In this document: positions 8,930 to 17,772 of the stretch, piece after piece | Position numbering within the stretch: position 1 is the first letter of the stretch | Layout: each line of letters opens with the position of its first letter | From: Antarcticimicrobium sediminis | GTDB taxonomy: Bacteria > Pseudomonadota > Alphaproteobacteria > Rhodobacterales > Rhodobacteraceae | DNA: 64,000 nucleotides | Direction of reading: 5' to 3' | Assembly (NCBI RefSeq): GCF_004348975.1 | Contig: NZ_SMFP01000001.1 | Coordinates: forward strand, 442,701 to 506,700 | The notes under the pieces: generated by a model | Told to the model about the DNA's origin: nothing | The model's input: only the letters and a program-made list of their open reading frames with translations | Databases searched by the model: none | Position numbers and translations under genes: made by a program

Positions 8930-9861
8930 AGGGTTTGCTGCCCGACCGAAGCTGCGCGCAACGGCAGGCCCGAATCCGCAGACGCATCGGCGGGCAATGC
9001 GGCCCCGATCACCAGCATCTCTTTGGCGGCAAAACTGGTGGCGAACCATGTCGCCAGTGCCACCCCGTCGCCGGGCTGGGCCGTGGGGCCGTCGACCGCA
9101 TCGAGCACGATCTTTGACGGCGCCCAAACGCTGATCTGACCATGCTTCATGGCCCAATCAAGCTCGGTCCGGGTTTCGACCACGACACAGCGCGGATCAC
9201 GGGCGGCCAGAACCCATGCGTTTTGTTCAATCGCCAAAAGGTCGATGCGGCGCTGGGTCATGCGGTGGCCGGTGCGCGGCGTGGGCAGATCAGGCGCCCC
9301 GACGCAAAGCACAAGCGGGCAGTCGCCCTGTTCCAACTGGTCGAGCCAACCGGACAGGTTCTGAGAGGCGACGGCCGCATTGGAGAGATAGACCAGCCGC
9401 GGATGCGGGCGGTCATCCTCAACCAGCGGGCCATGCGCGGTCTGGGTGCGGGCACGCACGATCTCGACCCCCAAGGCACCGGGGCCACGATCAAGCTTTT
9501 CAACGCGCACAAAGGCCCGGATTGCCTGCGGTTCCAGCAAGATACGCTCGGCAATGCGTTCGGCGAGGGTTTCAAGCAGGTTCAACCGCTCGTCGGCCAG
9601 TTCGTGTTCGATCGCCTCGGTCACCCGGTCATAGGACAGGATGCGATCGACATCATCGTCGATCGGCCCGGTGAGCGGCTCGACCTCGACCACGACATTG
9701 AAACAGACCCGTTGGGTGGTGCCACGTTCGGCTTGAAACGCGCCAATCTCGACCTCGACCACATGGTCGCGCACCGAGATGCGGTCAAGCGGCCCGCGTG
9801 GCGCGGTGGCCGCAGCCCGCTCCGAAGGGTGTGCGAAGGCGAGACGGATTTCGGTGGTCAT
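8926..9861 (-). CDS. folB: dihydroneopterin aldolase with extra C-terminal domain
   Basis: The first 120 residues are a dihydroneopterin aldolase (SVRDHVVEVEIGAFQAERG, then ILSYDRVTEAI, LLETLAERIA and the lysine of VEKLDRGPGA), which makes 6-hydroxymethyl-dihydropterin and glycolaldehyde in folate synthesis. Normal FolB proteins end here, but this one continues for about 190 residues. The tail includes WAPSKIVLDAVDG and then GDGVALATWFATSFAAKEML, which resembles the C-terminal end of amino-acid-kinase-fold proteins. That assignment is an inference from pattern only. The gene is coupled to folP by a four-base overlap. The fusion looks intact, with no frameshift. Confidence 0.85.
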   Translation of the reverse strand: MTTEIRLAFAHPSERAAATAPRGPLDRISVRDHVVEVEIGAFQAERGTTQRVCFNVVVEVEPLTGPIDDDVDRILSYDRVTEAIEHELADERLNLLETLAERIAERILLEPQAIRAFVRVEKLDRGPGALGVEIVRARTQTAHGPLVEDDRPHPRLVYLSNAAVASQNLSGWLDQLEQGDCPLVLCVGAPDLPTPRTGHRMTQRRIDLLAIEQNAWVLAARDPRCVVVETRTELDWAMKHGQISVWAPSKIVLDAVDGPTAQPGDGVALATWFATSFAAKEMLVIGAALPADASADSGLPLRAASVGQQTL

Positions 9862-9992
9862 AAGTTTTAGCCTTTGGTCCGGGGCGGTATCAGCCCGGGG
9901 TATAGGCTGTGCGCCGCCTTGTAACAGGCCCGTAGGCGCCGCACCAGACGCGGAAAACGGCGTGCGCTACAGTCAGCCCGTCCCCCGTCCCC

Positions 9993-10640
9993 CTAGTCGG
10001 ACGAGGCAGTGCGGACGTTATTGCGATAAAAGATATGGACGCCGATCCGCGTGGTCTTTTCAAAGACCCGGGCCCAACGCGGGTTCACCGCCGTTGTATG
10101 GTAATATGTGGCCCCCTTGGTCAGATCTTCGGCGCGCCCATCCATCACCGCGCGCGCAACCTTGGAAACCCGTTCAAACGCCTTGGGTTCAGAGATCACC
10201 TCGGCATGGCCGTCGCAGGTATAGGTGAACTGGCACTGATACCGTTTGCCGGTGCCCTGACGGATCACGCCGCAAAGACTGTTGGGAAAACGGGCGCTTT
10301 TCACCCGGTTCATGATCACCTCGGCCACCGCGAACTGGCCCTTGACGGTTTCGCCGCGGGCCTCGAAATAAAGCGCCTCGGACAGGCATTCCCAGTTTTC
10401 ACCACCTTCGGCCTGAGGTTGGCCATCGAGCCAGGACTGGGAGAAGGCAAGCGGCGCTTGCTTGCCCTTGTCGCGTTTCGGGCGCGACACGTTGAGCAGC
10501 GATTTCAACCGGCTTCCGGGAACGGCGTCGAGCGTCGATTGCTCGCGCTGGAAAAGGCCCCGAAGGCCGGTGTCGGCCTGCACGGCCAAAGGAGAGAACA
10601 CCGTGCAAATCACGGCGGCAGCGGTCAGAAGTCTGTTCAT
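9993..10640 (-). CDS. SleB-type cell wall hydrolase
   Basis: A 215-residue exported protein of the Hydrolase_2 (SleB) family, whose members are lytic transglycosylase-like enzymes cutting peptidoglycan glycan strands. A signal peptide occupies about residues 1-22 (hydrophobic core, then AVQA). The catalytic domain begins near residue 83 with CLSEALYFEARGE, where E88 is the probable catalytic acid, and continues through AVAEVIMNRV. The start at 10640 gives a good signal peptide; the frame opens further upstream. A perfect CtrA-type site lies 176-190 bases upstream, which would fit cell-cycle control of wall remodelling. Confidence 0.88.
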   Translation of the reverse strand: MNRLLTAAAVICTVFSPLAVQADTGLRGLFQREQSTLDAVPGSRLKSLLNVSRPKRDKGKQAPLAFSQSWLDGQPQAEGGENWECLSEALYFEARGETVKGQFAVAEVIMNRVKSARFPNSLCGVIRQGTGKRYQCQFTYTCDGHAEVISEPKAFERVSKVARAVMDGRAEDLTKGATYYHTTAVNPRWARVFEKTTRIGVHIFYRNNVRTASSD

Positions 10641-10815
10641 CGGAACCCCACAACGCATTGATTGCGCCAAGCCTCCCCACAGCAAGCGCAGTGGGCGACC
10701 TAGCCCAAATGGATTGTAAAGTCCAGTTCCGCCCGGAATTCAGGCGTTTTGCGAACCCGTCACCACCCTGACGGCATGGCGGCGGCGCCCGGGGTGGGGC
10801 GCGCAACCGCACATG

Positions 10816-10830
10816 TTAACAGGGGATTAA
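10816..10830. promoter_or_regulatory. CtrA-type site TTAA-N7-TTAA upstream of the wall hydrolase
   Basis: The sequence TTAACAGGGGATTAA is a perfect match to the alphaproteobacterial CtrA consensus TTAA-N7-TTAA. It lies upstream of the SleB-type hydrolase, and its second half overlaps the TAA stop of the PPDK-like gene. Only one other perfect site was found by eye in the window (37768-37782). Binding is inferred. Confidence 0.5.
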
Positions 10831-13376
10831 CCGGGATCTGCACCGGTTTTTGCGGCGATGGCAAGCTGCGCCGCGGCCAAACGCGCCACCGGCACCCGGA
10901 AGGGCGAGCAGGAGACGTAATCGAACCCGGCTTCGCGGCAAAAGGCGATTGATTCGGGGTTGCCGCCGTGTTCGCCGCAGATCGACACCGTCAACGCCGG
11001 ATTGGCAGCGCGACCACGTTCGGCGCCGAGCTTCAAAAGTTCCCCCACCCCTTCGATGTCGAGCACATGGAACGGGTCTTCGGGGAAGACGCCCTTGCGT
11101 ACATAATCGGACATGAACCGCCCGGCATCATCGCGCGACAGGCCATAGGTCATCTGCGTCAGGTCGTTGGTGCCAAAGCTGAGGAAAGAGACATAGGGTG
11201 CGATCTCGGCGGCACGCAGCGCGGCGCGCGGGGTTTCGACCATGACGCCAAGCCGAAAGGTGAACTCCTGCCCACGCTCGGAGCGCACGGCGGCGGCGAC
11301 GGCGTCGATCCGCGCCTTGATCAACTCGACCTCGCGCTTGGCCGAAACCAGCGGGATCATGATCTCGGGCACCACCGGCGCACCAGAGCGGTTGGCCTCC
11401 AGCGTCGCCTCGAAAATGGCGCGGGCCTGCATTTCATAGATCTCGGGCACGGTGACCCCAAGGCGCACGCCGCGCAGACCAAGCATGGGGTTGTATTCCG
11501 CCATCGCCTCGATCCGGCGGGTCACGTCGGACACCGGCAGATCCAGCGCCTCGGCCAATTCACGCTGGCCAGAGCGGCTGGCAGGCAGAAATTCGTGCAG
11601 CGGCGGGTCGAACAGGCGAATGCAGACCGGGCGGCCTTCCATGATGCGGAAAAGCTGAATGAAATCCTCGCGTTGCATCGGCAGCAGTCGCGCCAGCACA
11701 CCGGCGCGCCCGGCACTGGTATCGGCAAAGATCATCTCGCGCATTACGGTCAGGCGACCGGAGTCGAAAAACATGTGTTCGGTCCGGCACAGCCCGATGC
11801 CCTCGGCCTCGAAATTGCGCGCGGTCTGGGCATCGGCGGGGGTGTCGGCGTTGGCGCGCACTCCGATATCGCGCGCCGCATCGGCCCAAGCCATCAGCGT
11901 CTGGAACGCATCGTCGAGCGTTGCTTCCAACATCGCCGGTTCACCGGCCAGCACCTGACCAGAGCTGCCGTCAATGGTGATGATATCGCCCTCACGCAGC
12001 ACCCGTCCGTCGGGCGCTTTGAGGATCTTATCGCGGGTGTTGAAGCCAAGCTCGGACGCGCCGACGATACAGGGCAGGCCCAGCCCGCGCCCGATCACGG
12101 CGGCGTGGCTGGTCATGCCGCCCTTTTCGGTCAGAACCCCGACCGAGGCATGCATGCCGCGCACATCTTCCGGCGCGGTTTCGCGGCGCACCAGAATACA
12201 GGATTCTCGCCGGGCGGCGCTGGCCTGCGCGGCGGTGGCCGAGAACACGATGCGCCCGGTGGCGGCGCCCGGGCTGGCGCCAATGCCATTGGCCAGCACA
12301 TCGCGGGCCGCGTCCGGGGCAACCTGACGGTGCAGCAGTTCGTTCAGCGAATTCGCCTCGATGCGCATCACCGCCTCTTGCCGGGAAATGATACCATCCT
12401 CGGCCAGGCGCACCGCGATACGCACCGCCGCGCGTGAGCTGCGCGGCACCCGCACCCCGTCAAGGATATGCACCGCGCCGTCCTGAATGACGAATTCCAC
12501 CTGCATCTCTTCGCGCAGTTTGCAGCGCATCAAGGCAGCGTCGCGTTTAAGCGCCTCGAACGCCTCCGGGGCAAGTTCTTCCAGCGAGGCGCCGCGCGGG
12601 TCTTTCTCCAGATAGAGCGCGGCAGCCCCGGCCCCCAGCGCGTCGCGCCCCTGACTTTGGCTCAGATAGCGGCCAGTGATCTGTTGCAACCCGGTGATCG
12701 GATCGATCAGTTGCAACACGCCCGAGCCGCATTCCCGCTGTCCCAGCCCCGGGATCATCTCTTGCACCACAAGGCCAAGCCCGGCATCGGCCGGCGCGCC
12801 CTTGGCCTGACGCAACAGGCGGGCCGATGTCCCCTCCCACGCGCGGGCCATGGAGCGCAACACGCCGCTGAGCTGGTCGGTGCGCGACTGCGGGAACGGC
12901 TCGTCAGCCTCGTCCTCATAGGTGCGCAGCATGCGTTGCAGGCCCTTGGGGCCCTCGTCCTGATCAAAGCCAAACAGGTCGGGATCAAGCCGCGCAACAT
13001 GGGTGGCATAGCCCTGCACGAAGCGGGAATAGAGCACGGCGGCGGCCTTGGGCCCAAGGCTTTCGGACAGTTTTGCGTATTGCGCGTCGTTCATGCCGAT
13101 ATTCAGCACCGCGCCGGGACCGCCCCAATCGGGATCCTCGGACGAGGGGCGTACGCAAAGCAGCGCGCCGACGTCGAACTGTTCATTCACCGCGTCGATA
13201 TCCGGCATCTGCCCCGCCGCGATGCGTTTGACCGCCGTGAACGAGAGCGAAATGGTGCGCGGCACTGGCAGGTTGAGCCGCACCAGACGTTGCAGGCATT
13301 TGGCCCGCCCCCCATGGGTGGCGGCGTCAATCGGCGCATCGGGGGCGACGAGGGTGGTGAGGGGATCATTCTGCAC
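10827..13376 (-). CDS. PPDK-like PEP-utilising enzyme
   Basis: An 849-residue protein with the overall order of pyruvate phosphate dikinase: N-terminal ATP-grasp-like region (1-350), phosphohistidine swivel domain with GGMTSHAAVIG (His424), and a C-terminal PEP-binding barrel with SFGTNDLTQMTYG and the CGEHGG and SCSPFRVP motifs. The PEP half looks intact. In the ATP half, the PPDK motif that normally reads LQTRNGKR is replaced by LDGVRVPR, so the glutamine and arginine used for ATP/phosphate chemistry are missing. It may therefore not run the full dikinase reaction. It starts at GTG and lies 335 bases downstream of glyS on the same strand. Confidence 0.8.
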   Translation of the reverse strand: MQNDPLTTLVAPDAPIDAATHGGRAKCLQRLVRLNLPVPRTISLSFTAVKRIAAGQMPDIDAVNEQFDVGALLCVRPSSEDPDWGGPGAVLNIGMNDAQYAKLSESLGPKAAAVLYSRFVQGYATHVARLDPDLFGFDQDEGPKGLQRMLRTYEDEADEPFPQSRTDQLSGVLRSMARAWEGTSARLLRQAKGAPADAGLGLVVQEMIPGLGQRECGSGVLQLIDPITGLQQITGRYLSQSQGRDALGAGAAALYLEKDPRGASLEELAPEAFEALKRDAALMRCKLREEMQVEFVIQDGAVHILDGVRVPRSSRAAVRIAVRLAEDGIISRQEAVMRIEANSLNELLHRQVAPDAARDVLANGIGASPGAATGRIVFSATAAQASAARRESCILVRRETAPEDVRGMHASVGVLTEKGGMTSHAAVIGRGLGLPCIVGASELGFNTRDKILKAPDGRVLREGDIITIDGSSGQVLAGEPAMLEATLDDAFQTLMAWADAARDIGVRANADTPADAQTARNFEAEGIGLCRTEHMFFDSGRLTVMREMIFADTSAGRAGVLARLLPMQREDFIQLFRIMEGRPVCIRLFDPPLHEFLPASRSGQRELAEALDLPVSDVTRRIEAMAEYNPMLGLRGVRLGVTVPEIYEMQARAIFEATLEANRSGAPVVPEIMIPLVSAKREVELIKARIDAVAAAVRSERGQEFTFRLGVMVETPRAALRAAEIAPYVSFLSFGTNDLTQMTYGLSRDDAGRFMSDYVRKGVFPEDPFHVLDIEGVGELLKLGAERGRAANPALTVSICGEHGGNPESIAFCREAGFDYVSCSPFRVPVARLAAAQLAIAAKTGADPG

Positions 13377-13711
13377 TGCGGCACCTATCGCTATGCCCGC
13401 AGCATAGGCCCGCGCGCGGCGCGCGCAAGGGAAAGTGGTCAGCAGCGGCGTCGGCGCAGCATGATGGGGCCATGCGGGTGGACGCGTCGGCTTTGTCCCC
13501 TGCCCGTTTTTATCCGGGGTGCTTGTCCGGTGTCGGGCGCGGCTGCACGCCGCACTGTGCGGGCGGCAGCAGCGGCAAGAACGCGCCCCGAATGGGGCGC
13601 GGCCTTCGGCGAGGATATTTTTGGTGAAAGGAAAAGCCGGTGGGGAGAGATGGAAGGCGGCGGGAAAGGCGCGGGCGGGGTAAGGTTGGAACCGGCCCCC
13701 GCCCCTGCGGC
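13377..13711. other. 335-base gap between glyS and the PPDK-like gene
   Basis: No gene is visible here. The gap holds an eight-base perfect hairpin (13582-13589 with 13594-13601, loop GAAT), a plausible end for the glyS transcript although it lacks a T tract. It also holds one copy of the dispersed intergenic motif (13611-13636). The rest is GC-rich with no recognisable signal. Confidence 0.6.
13611..13636 (+). repeat. dispersed intergenic motif, copy 1
   Basis: GAGGATATTT is followed by a purine-rich tract (GGTGAAAGGAAAAG). It is a diverged copy of the motif seen better at 34092, 50016 and 59058. Confidence 0.45.
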
Positions 13712-15931
13712 TTAGCCCGCGATCCGGGTCAGATCAGCCACCTTTCCGCAGGTGGTGCAAATCTGGTGCAACAGGTTCAGACGATTGCGGCGCAGGGTTT
13801 CATTGTCGGAATTGACCTGCACCTCGTCAAAGAAGGCGTCGATCGGACCGCGCAAAGCGGCCATCGCGGCCATTGCCTCGGGGAAATCCTCGGAGTCGAG
13901 CGCGGGGGCAATTTGGGTCTGGGCGGCGTCGAGCGCTGCAAACAGGGCGCGTTCGCTGTCGGATTCGGCGAATTTGGCATCGGCCCCGAAGGAATATTCG
14001 ACCCCGTCCTTTTCCTCGGCCTGGGTCAGGATGTTGTTGGCGCGCTTGAAGCCCTGGATCAGGTTTTCGCCATCCTCGGTCTGCAGCACCGCGCCCAGGG
14101 CGGTGGCACGTTTGACCAATTGATTCAGGTCGTCATGCCCCGGCATGGCGATACAGGCATCGATCACGTCGTGGCGGATGCCCTGATCGCGCAGATAGAC
14201 CTTGAGCCGATCATGCAGGAACGCCATCAAGTCGGTCGAAAGATCGGGGACATGGTCTTTCAGCTTCAAAAAGGCAGTGGCTGGCAAGCCACCGACCTTT
14301 TCCTTAACCGTCAGAAAAGCAGCTCCAAAAACGCCGTGATTGGCTATTTCGCCAAGTAGCTGAGAAACATCTTCATTCGGAAGGGCATCATCTATTTGCC
14401 CTTGGACCCGGACCAACTGGCTGTCGATATAGCGGTCAAGCGGCAGGCGCAGATCATTGGTCAACACCAGCCGGATCACACCCAGCGCGGCGCGGCGCAG
14501 CGCAAAGGGGTCTTTGGAGCCGGTGGGTTTCTCGTCGATGGCCCAGAAGCCGGTCAGCGTGTCGAGCTTGTCGGCCAGCGCCACGGCGACCGAAAGCGGC
14601 GCGGTGGGCACATCGTCCGACGGGCCGAGCGGCGAGTAATGCTCTTCTGCCACGGCAGCGATCTGGTCGGACAGGCCGGCGGCGGCGATGTAATAGCGGC
14701 CCATGACGCCCTGAAGTTCGGGGAATTCATAGACCATTTCCGACGACAGATCCGCCTTGGCAAGCTCGGCCGCCTGTTGGGCATCGCTTTGATCGGCGCC
14801 CACGGCGGGGGCCAGATCGCGGGCCAGCGCGGCGATGCGGCGAATACGCTCGCCCTGGCTACCGAGTTGGTTGTGGAAGGTCACGTTTTCCAGCGACCCG
14901 GTCCAGACGGCGAGATCGGATGTCGCCACCCGCAGATCGTTTTCCCAGAAGAACTTGGCATCCGAAAGCCGCGCCGCCAGCACCTTTTGATTACCCGCAA
15001 GGATGGTGGCGCCGTGATCGGCGGTCTCGCGGTTGGCGACGGTGACGAATTTGACGATGCGACCGGATTTCGGATCGCGCACCGAAAAGAATTTCTGATG
15101 CTCTTTCATCGAGGTTTGCAGCACCTCGGGCGGCAGGTCGAGGAAATCCTCGCCAATCTCGCCCATCAAGACCACGGGGCATTCGACCAGACCGGCGACC
15201 TCGGCCAAAAGCCCCTTGTCCTCGACCACCTCCAGACCGGCGGCAAAGGCGCGGTTGGTGGCGTCGGCCCAGATGTGATCGGCGCGCTCGACCGATGACA
15301 GGGTCACATGGGCGCGTTTGAGCCGGGCGGCGTAATCGTCGAACGAGGTGACCGAAAACCGCCCCGGTGCCATGAAGCGGTGGCCCTCGGTGCTGTCACC
15401 GGCGATGATGCCGTCAATATCCAGTGGCACAACCTGCGCCCCGGCTTCATCGCTCAGGATGCACAGGATCGAATGCAGCGGGCGCACCCAGCGCAGGGTG
15501 CCGGTGCCCCAGCGCATGGATTTGGGCCAGGGGAAATTGCGAATGGTTGCCTCAAGCACCTCGGCCACGATCTCGGCAGCCGGGCGGCCGGGCTTTTCGA
15601 TGCTGGCGAAATAGACCGCGCCCTTGGGGGTGTCGCGTTCTTCCAGCTGATCGCGGGTCAGGCCGGCCCCCCGCAGGAAGCCTTCGATCGCCTTGTCGGG
15701 CGCGCCGACCTTGGGGCCTTTGCGCTCTTCGCGCAGGGTGGGCGACTCGGCCAGCAGCCCCTCAAGCGTCAGCGTCAGGCGGCGCGGCGTCGAGAAGGCG
15801 GCGGCTCCGGCATAGGTCAGCCCGGCCTCGACCAGGCCATCGGTCATCCGCTTTTTCAGATCCTCGGCGGCGCGCGCCTGCATACGGGCCGGGATTTCCT
15901 CGGAAAACAGTTCGATCAGAAGGTCAGGCAT
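13712..15931 (-). CDS. glyS: glycyl-tRNA synthetase beta subunit
   Basis: A 739-residue beta subunit of the tetrameric alpha2beta2 glycyl-tRNA synthetase, which recognises tRNA-Gly and supports charging by the alpha subunit in the cytoplasm. The N terminus (MPDLLIELFSEEIPARMQ) is typical of the family, and the C-terminal third resembles an anticodon-binding domain. The start at 15931 was chosen for this N terminus; the frame runs on to 16090 without family similarity. glyQ lies upstream on the same strand, separated from glyS by the DUF6446 gene. Confidence 0.95.
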   Translation of the reverse strand: MPDLLIELFSEEIPARMQARAAEDLKKRMTDGLVEAGLTYAGAAAFSTPRRLTLTLEGLLAESPTLREERKGPKVGAPDKAIEGFLRGAGLTRDQLEERDTPKGAVYFASIEKPGRPAAEIVAEVLEATIRNFPWPKSMRWGTGTLRWVRPLHSILCILSDEAGAQVVPLDIDGIIAGDSTEGHRFMAPGRFSVTSFDDYAARLKRAHVTLSSVERADHIWADATNRAFAAGLEVVEDKGLLAEVAGLVECPVVLMGEIGEDFLDLPPEVLQTSMKEHQKFFSVRDPKSGRIVKFVTVANRETADHGATILAGNQKVLAARLSDAKFFWENDLRVATSDLAVWTGSLENVTFHNQLGSQGERIRRIAALARDLAPAVGADQSDAQQAAELAKADLSSEMVYEFPELQGVMGRYYIAAAGLSDQIAAVAEEHYSPLGPSDDVPTAPLSVAVALADKLDTLTGFWAIDEKPTGSKDPFALRRAALGVIRLVLTNDLRLPLDRYIDSQLVRVQGQIDDALPNEDVSQLLGEIANHGVFGAAFLTVKEKVGGLPATAFLKLKDHVPDLSTDLMAFLHDRLKVYLRDQGIRHDVIDACIAMPGHDDLNQLVKRATALGAVLQTEDGENLIQGFKRANNILTQAEEKDGVEYSFGADAKFAESDSERALFAALDAAQTQIAPALDSEDFPEAMAAMAALRGPIDAFFDEVQVNSDNETLRRNRLNLLHQICTTCGKVADLTRIAG

Positions 15932-16007
15932 GGGATGTCCTCGGGTATTCGGGAGAGGCGGTCGGTCAGCGGATACAAGCGTCGGGTCACAAATGGCAAG
16001 AGCGGGC

Positions 16008-16553
16008 TCATCCCCCTGCCCCCGTCGACCCCGGCTGCGGTCGCGATGGGCATTCTTCCCCCACCGGGGTTCCATCATAGTTCTTGTCACCGCAATCGTT
16101 CAGCTCATGCCAGGCCCAGCCGTGGCCGTCAGAGCTGATGCCGACAACGCGGTCGACGCCATAGTCGATATTCTTGCGCGACAGGAACACGCGGATGGTT
16201 CCCGCCTCGATCCCCGCGCCGATCGCCTTGGCGTCAAAACAGTCGAACCAGCCGGGCGCGACGCGCGGCTCGCCGCCCTGACGCTCAACATAGGTGGCAG
16301 CGAGGGTATCGGCGCTCAGATCTGTGGTGAAACAGGCGCGATAGCGGATCGGAGAGCTGTTCGCGTCGATGGCCTGAAAATCGGTATAGGCGATGGGTTC
16401 CGAGACATCACTGTTGCGGGCGACAAGCTGCACGTCTTGGCCGGGCGTCGGGATGACACGGTCATAATAGCCATACATCTGGAGATAATAGATCGCGCCG
16501 CCCGCCACGAGGGCGATGAGCAGGATCAGGGAGGCGACAAGTTTACCGTTCAT
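16008..16553 (-). CDS. DUF6446 family membrane-anchored protein
   Basis: A 181-residue protein with one N-terminal membrane segment (residues about 5-28) and a periplasmic domain. It contains Cys residues in YRACFTT, WFDCFDA, LNDCGD and EECPS, which could form disulfides. It appears to match the DUF6446 family, whose function is unknown. It sits between glyQ and glyS on the same strand, an arrangement I associate with Rhodobacteraceae genomes. No enzymatic motif is visible, and a role in tRNA charging is unlikely given the membrane anchor. The start at 16553 gives the natural anchor sequence. Confidence 0.75.
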   Translation of the reverse strand: MNGKLVASLILLIALVAGGAIYYLQMYGYYDRVIPTPGQDVQLVARNSDVSEPIAYTDFQAIDANSSPIRYRACFTTDLSADTLAATYVERQGGEPRVAPGWFDCFDAKAIGAGIEAGTIRVFLSRKNIDYGVDRVVGISSDGHGWAWHELNDCGDKNYDGTPVGEECPSRPQPGSTGAGG

Positions 16554-16671
16554 GATATCCCTCCAGCCCGGCGCGCCACCTGCGGAAAACGGCGGGCGGA
16601 CAGAACGCAGGCGGAAAGGCGGTGCGGCACAGCCAGTCCATGATCCCTGTCGCGACCGACCTGAGCGCGGG

Positions 16672-17604
16672 TCATGCCGCCACGTACCCGCCGGCCTCGG
16701 TCTGGACAAAGGCATCGGCACATTTCTTGGCCAGGGCTCGGACCCGACCGATATAGGCCTGCCGTTCGGTGACAGAGATCACGCCGCGCGCGTCCAGCAG
16801 GTTGAACAGGTGGCTGGCCTTGATGCACTGATCATAGGCGGGATGCGCCATGATGATCCGTTTGCCGGTCTTGGGGTCGATCTGCGGATGCGACAGGATC
16901 GACTCGCATTCGGCCTCGGCATCCTCAAAATGGCGCAGCAACATATCGGTCTCGGCGACGTCAAAGTTGAAGCGGCTGTATTCCTGCTCGGTCTGGCGGA
17001 ACACGTCACCATATTTCAGCGCGATCGGCGATTGCGGGTCGTTATAGGGCATGTCCATCACGTGATCGATGCCCAGCACATACATCGCCAGACGCTCCAG
17101 CCCATAGGTCAGCTCGCCCGAGACCGGCCTGCAGTCATGGCCGCCGACCTGCTGGAAATAGGTGAACTGCGACACTTCCATACCATCGCACCAGACCTCC
17201 CAGCCCAGCCCCCAGGCGCCCAGCGTCGGGCTTTCCCAGTCGTCTTCGACAAAGCGGATGTCGTGCAGGTCCATGTCGATGCCGATGGCTTCGAGACTGC
17301 CAAGATACAGCGCCTGCAGATCCGGCGGGCTGGGTTTGATCAGCACCTGAAACTGGTAATAATGCTGCAACCGGTTGGGGTTTTCGCCATAGCGCCCGTC
17401 GGTGGGGCGGCGCGACGGCTGCACATAGGCCGCCGCCCAGAATTTCGACCCCAGCGCGCGCAGGGTGGTGGCGGGGTGAAAGGTGCCGGCGCCAACCTCC
17501 ATGTCATAGGGCTGCAACACGGCGCAGCCTTTGGCCGCCCAATAGGTCTGCAAGCGCAGGATGATCTCCTGAAAGGAGCGCGGGGGCGTTGGTTTTTCTG
17601 TCAT
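16672..17604 (-). CDS. glyQ: glycyl-tRNA synthetase alpha subunit
   Basis: A 310-residue alpha subunit of glycyl-tRNA synthetase, the class II catalytic subunit that activates glycine and transfers it to tRNA-Gly. Family-specific stretches include [17 protein letters not shown] near the N terminus, [20 protein letters not shown] and [20 protein letters not shown]. Length matches the family. The start at 17604 gives the usual N terminus, with GGAAAG upstream. It is the first gene of the minus-strand set glyQ, DUF6446, glyS. The 168-base gap to the divergent protease-fold gene at 17773 should hold the promoters. Confidence 0.96.
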   Translation of the reverse strand: MTEKPTPPRSFQEIILRLQTYWAAKGCAVLQPYDMEVGAGTFHPATTLRALGSKFWAAAYVQPSRRPTDGRYGENPNRLQHYYQFQVLIKPSPPDLQALYLGSLEAIGIDMDLHDIRFVEDDWESPTLGAWGLGWEVWCDGMEVSQFTYFQQVGGHDCRPVSGELTYGLERLAMYVLGIDHVMDMPYNDPQSPIALKYGDVFRQTEQEYSRFNFDVAETDMLLRHFEDAEAECESILSHPQIDPKTGKRIIMAHPAYDQCIKASHLFNLLDARGVISVTERQAYIGRVRALAKKCADAFVQTEAGGYVAA

Positions 17605-17772
17605 GGGGCCGCTCTTTCCTGTACCGTGCAAGGCGCGCCTTTCCTATGCCGCCTACAGACAGGGGTCAACGCGCAACAGGGGGAATTCGGTGGCTTTTAG
17701 ACCATGGTCAACGGGTTGAATTCCTGATTATCTGCTTTTGATATTCGTATTTGACCCAGCAAGAGAGCGATA

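Noticed and set aside
10968-12437. 489-codon open frame opposite the PPDK-like gene
   Set aside because: Antisense shadow of a conserved coding region, with biased composition and no recognisable domain.
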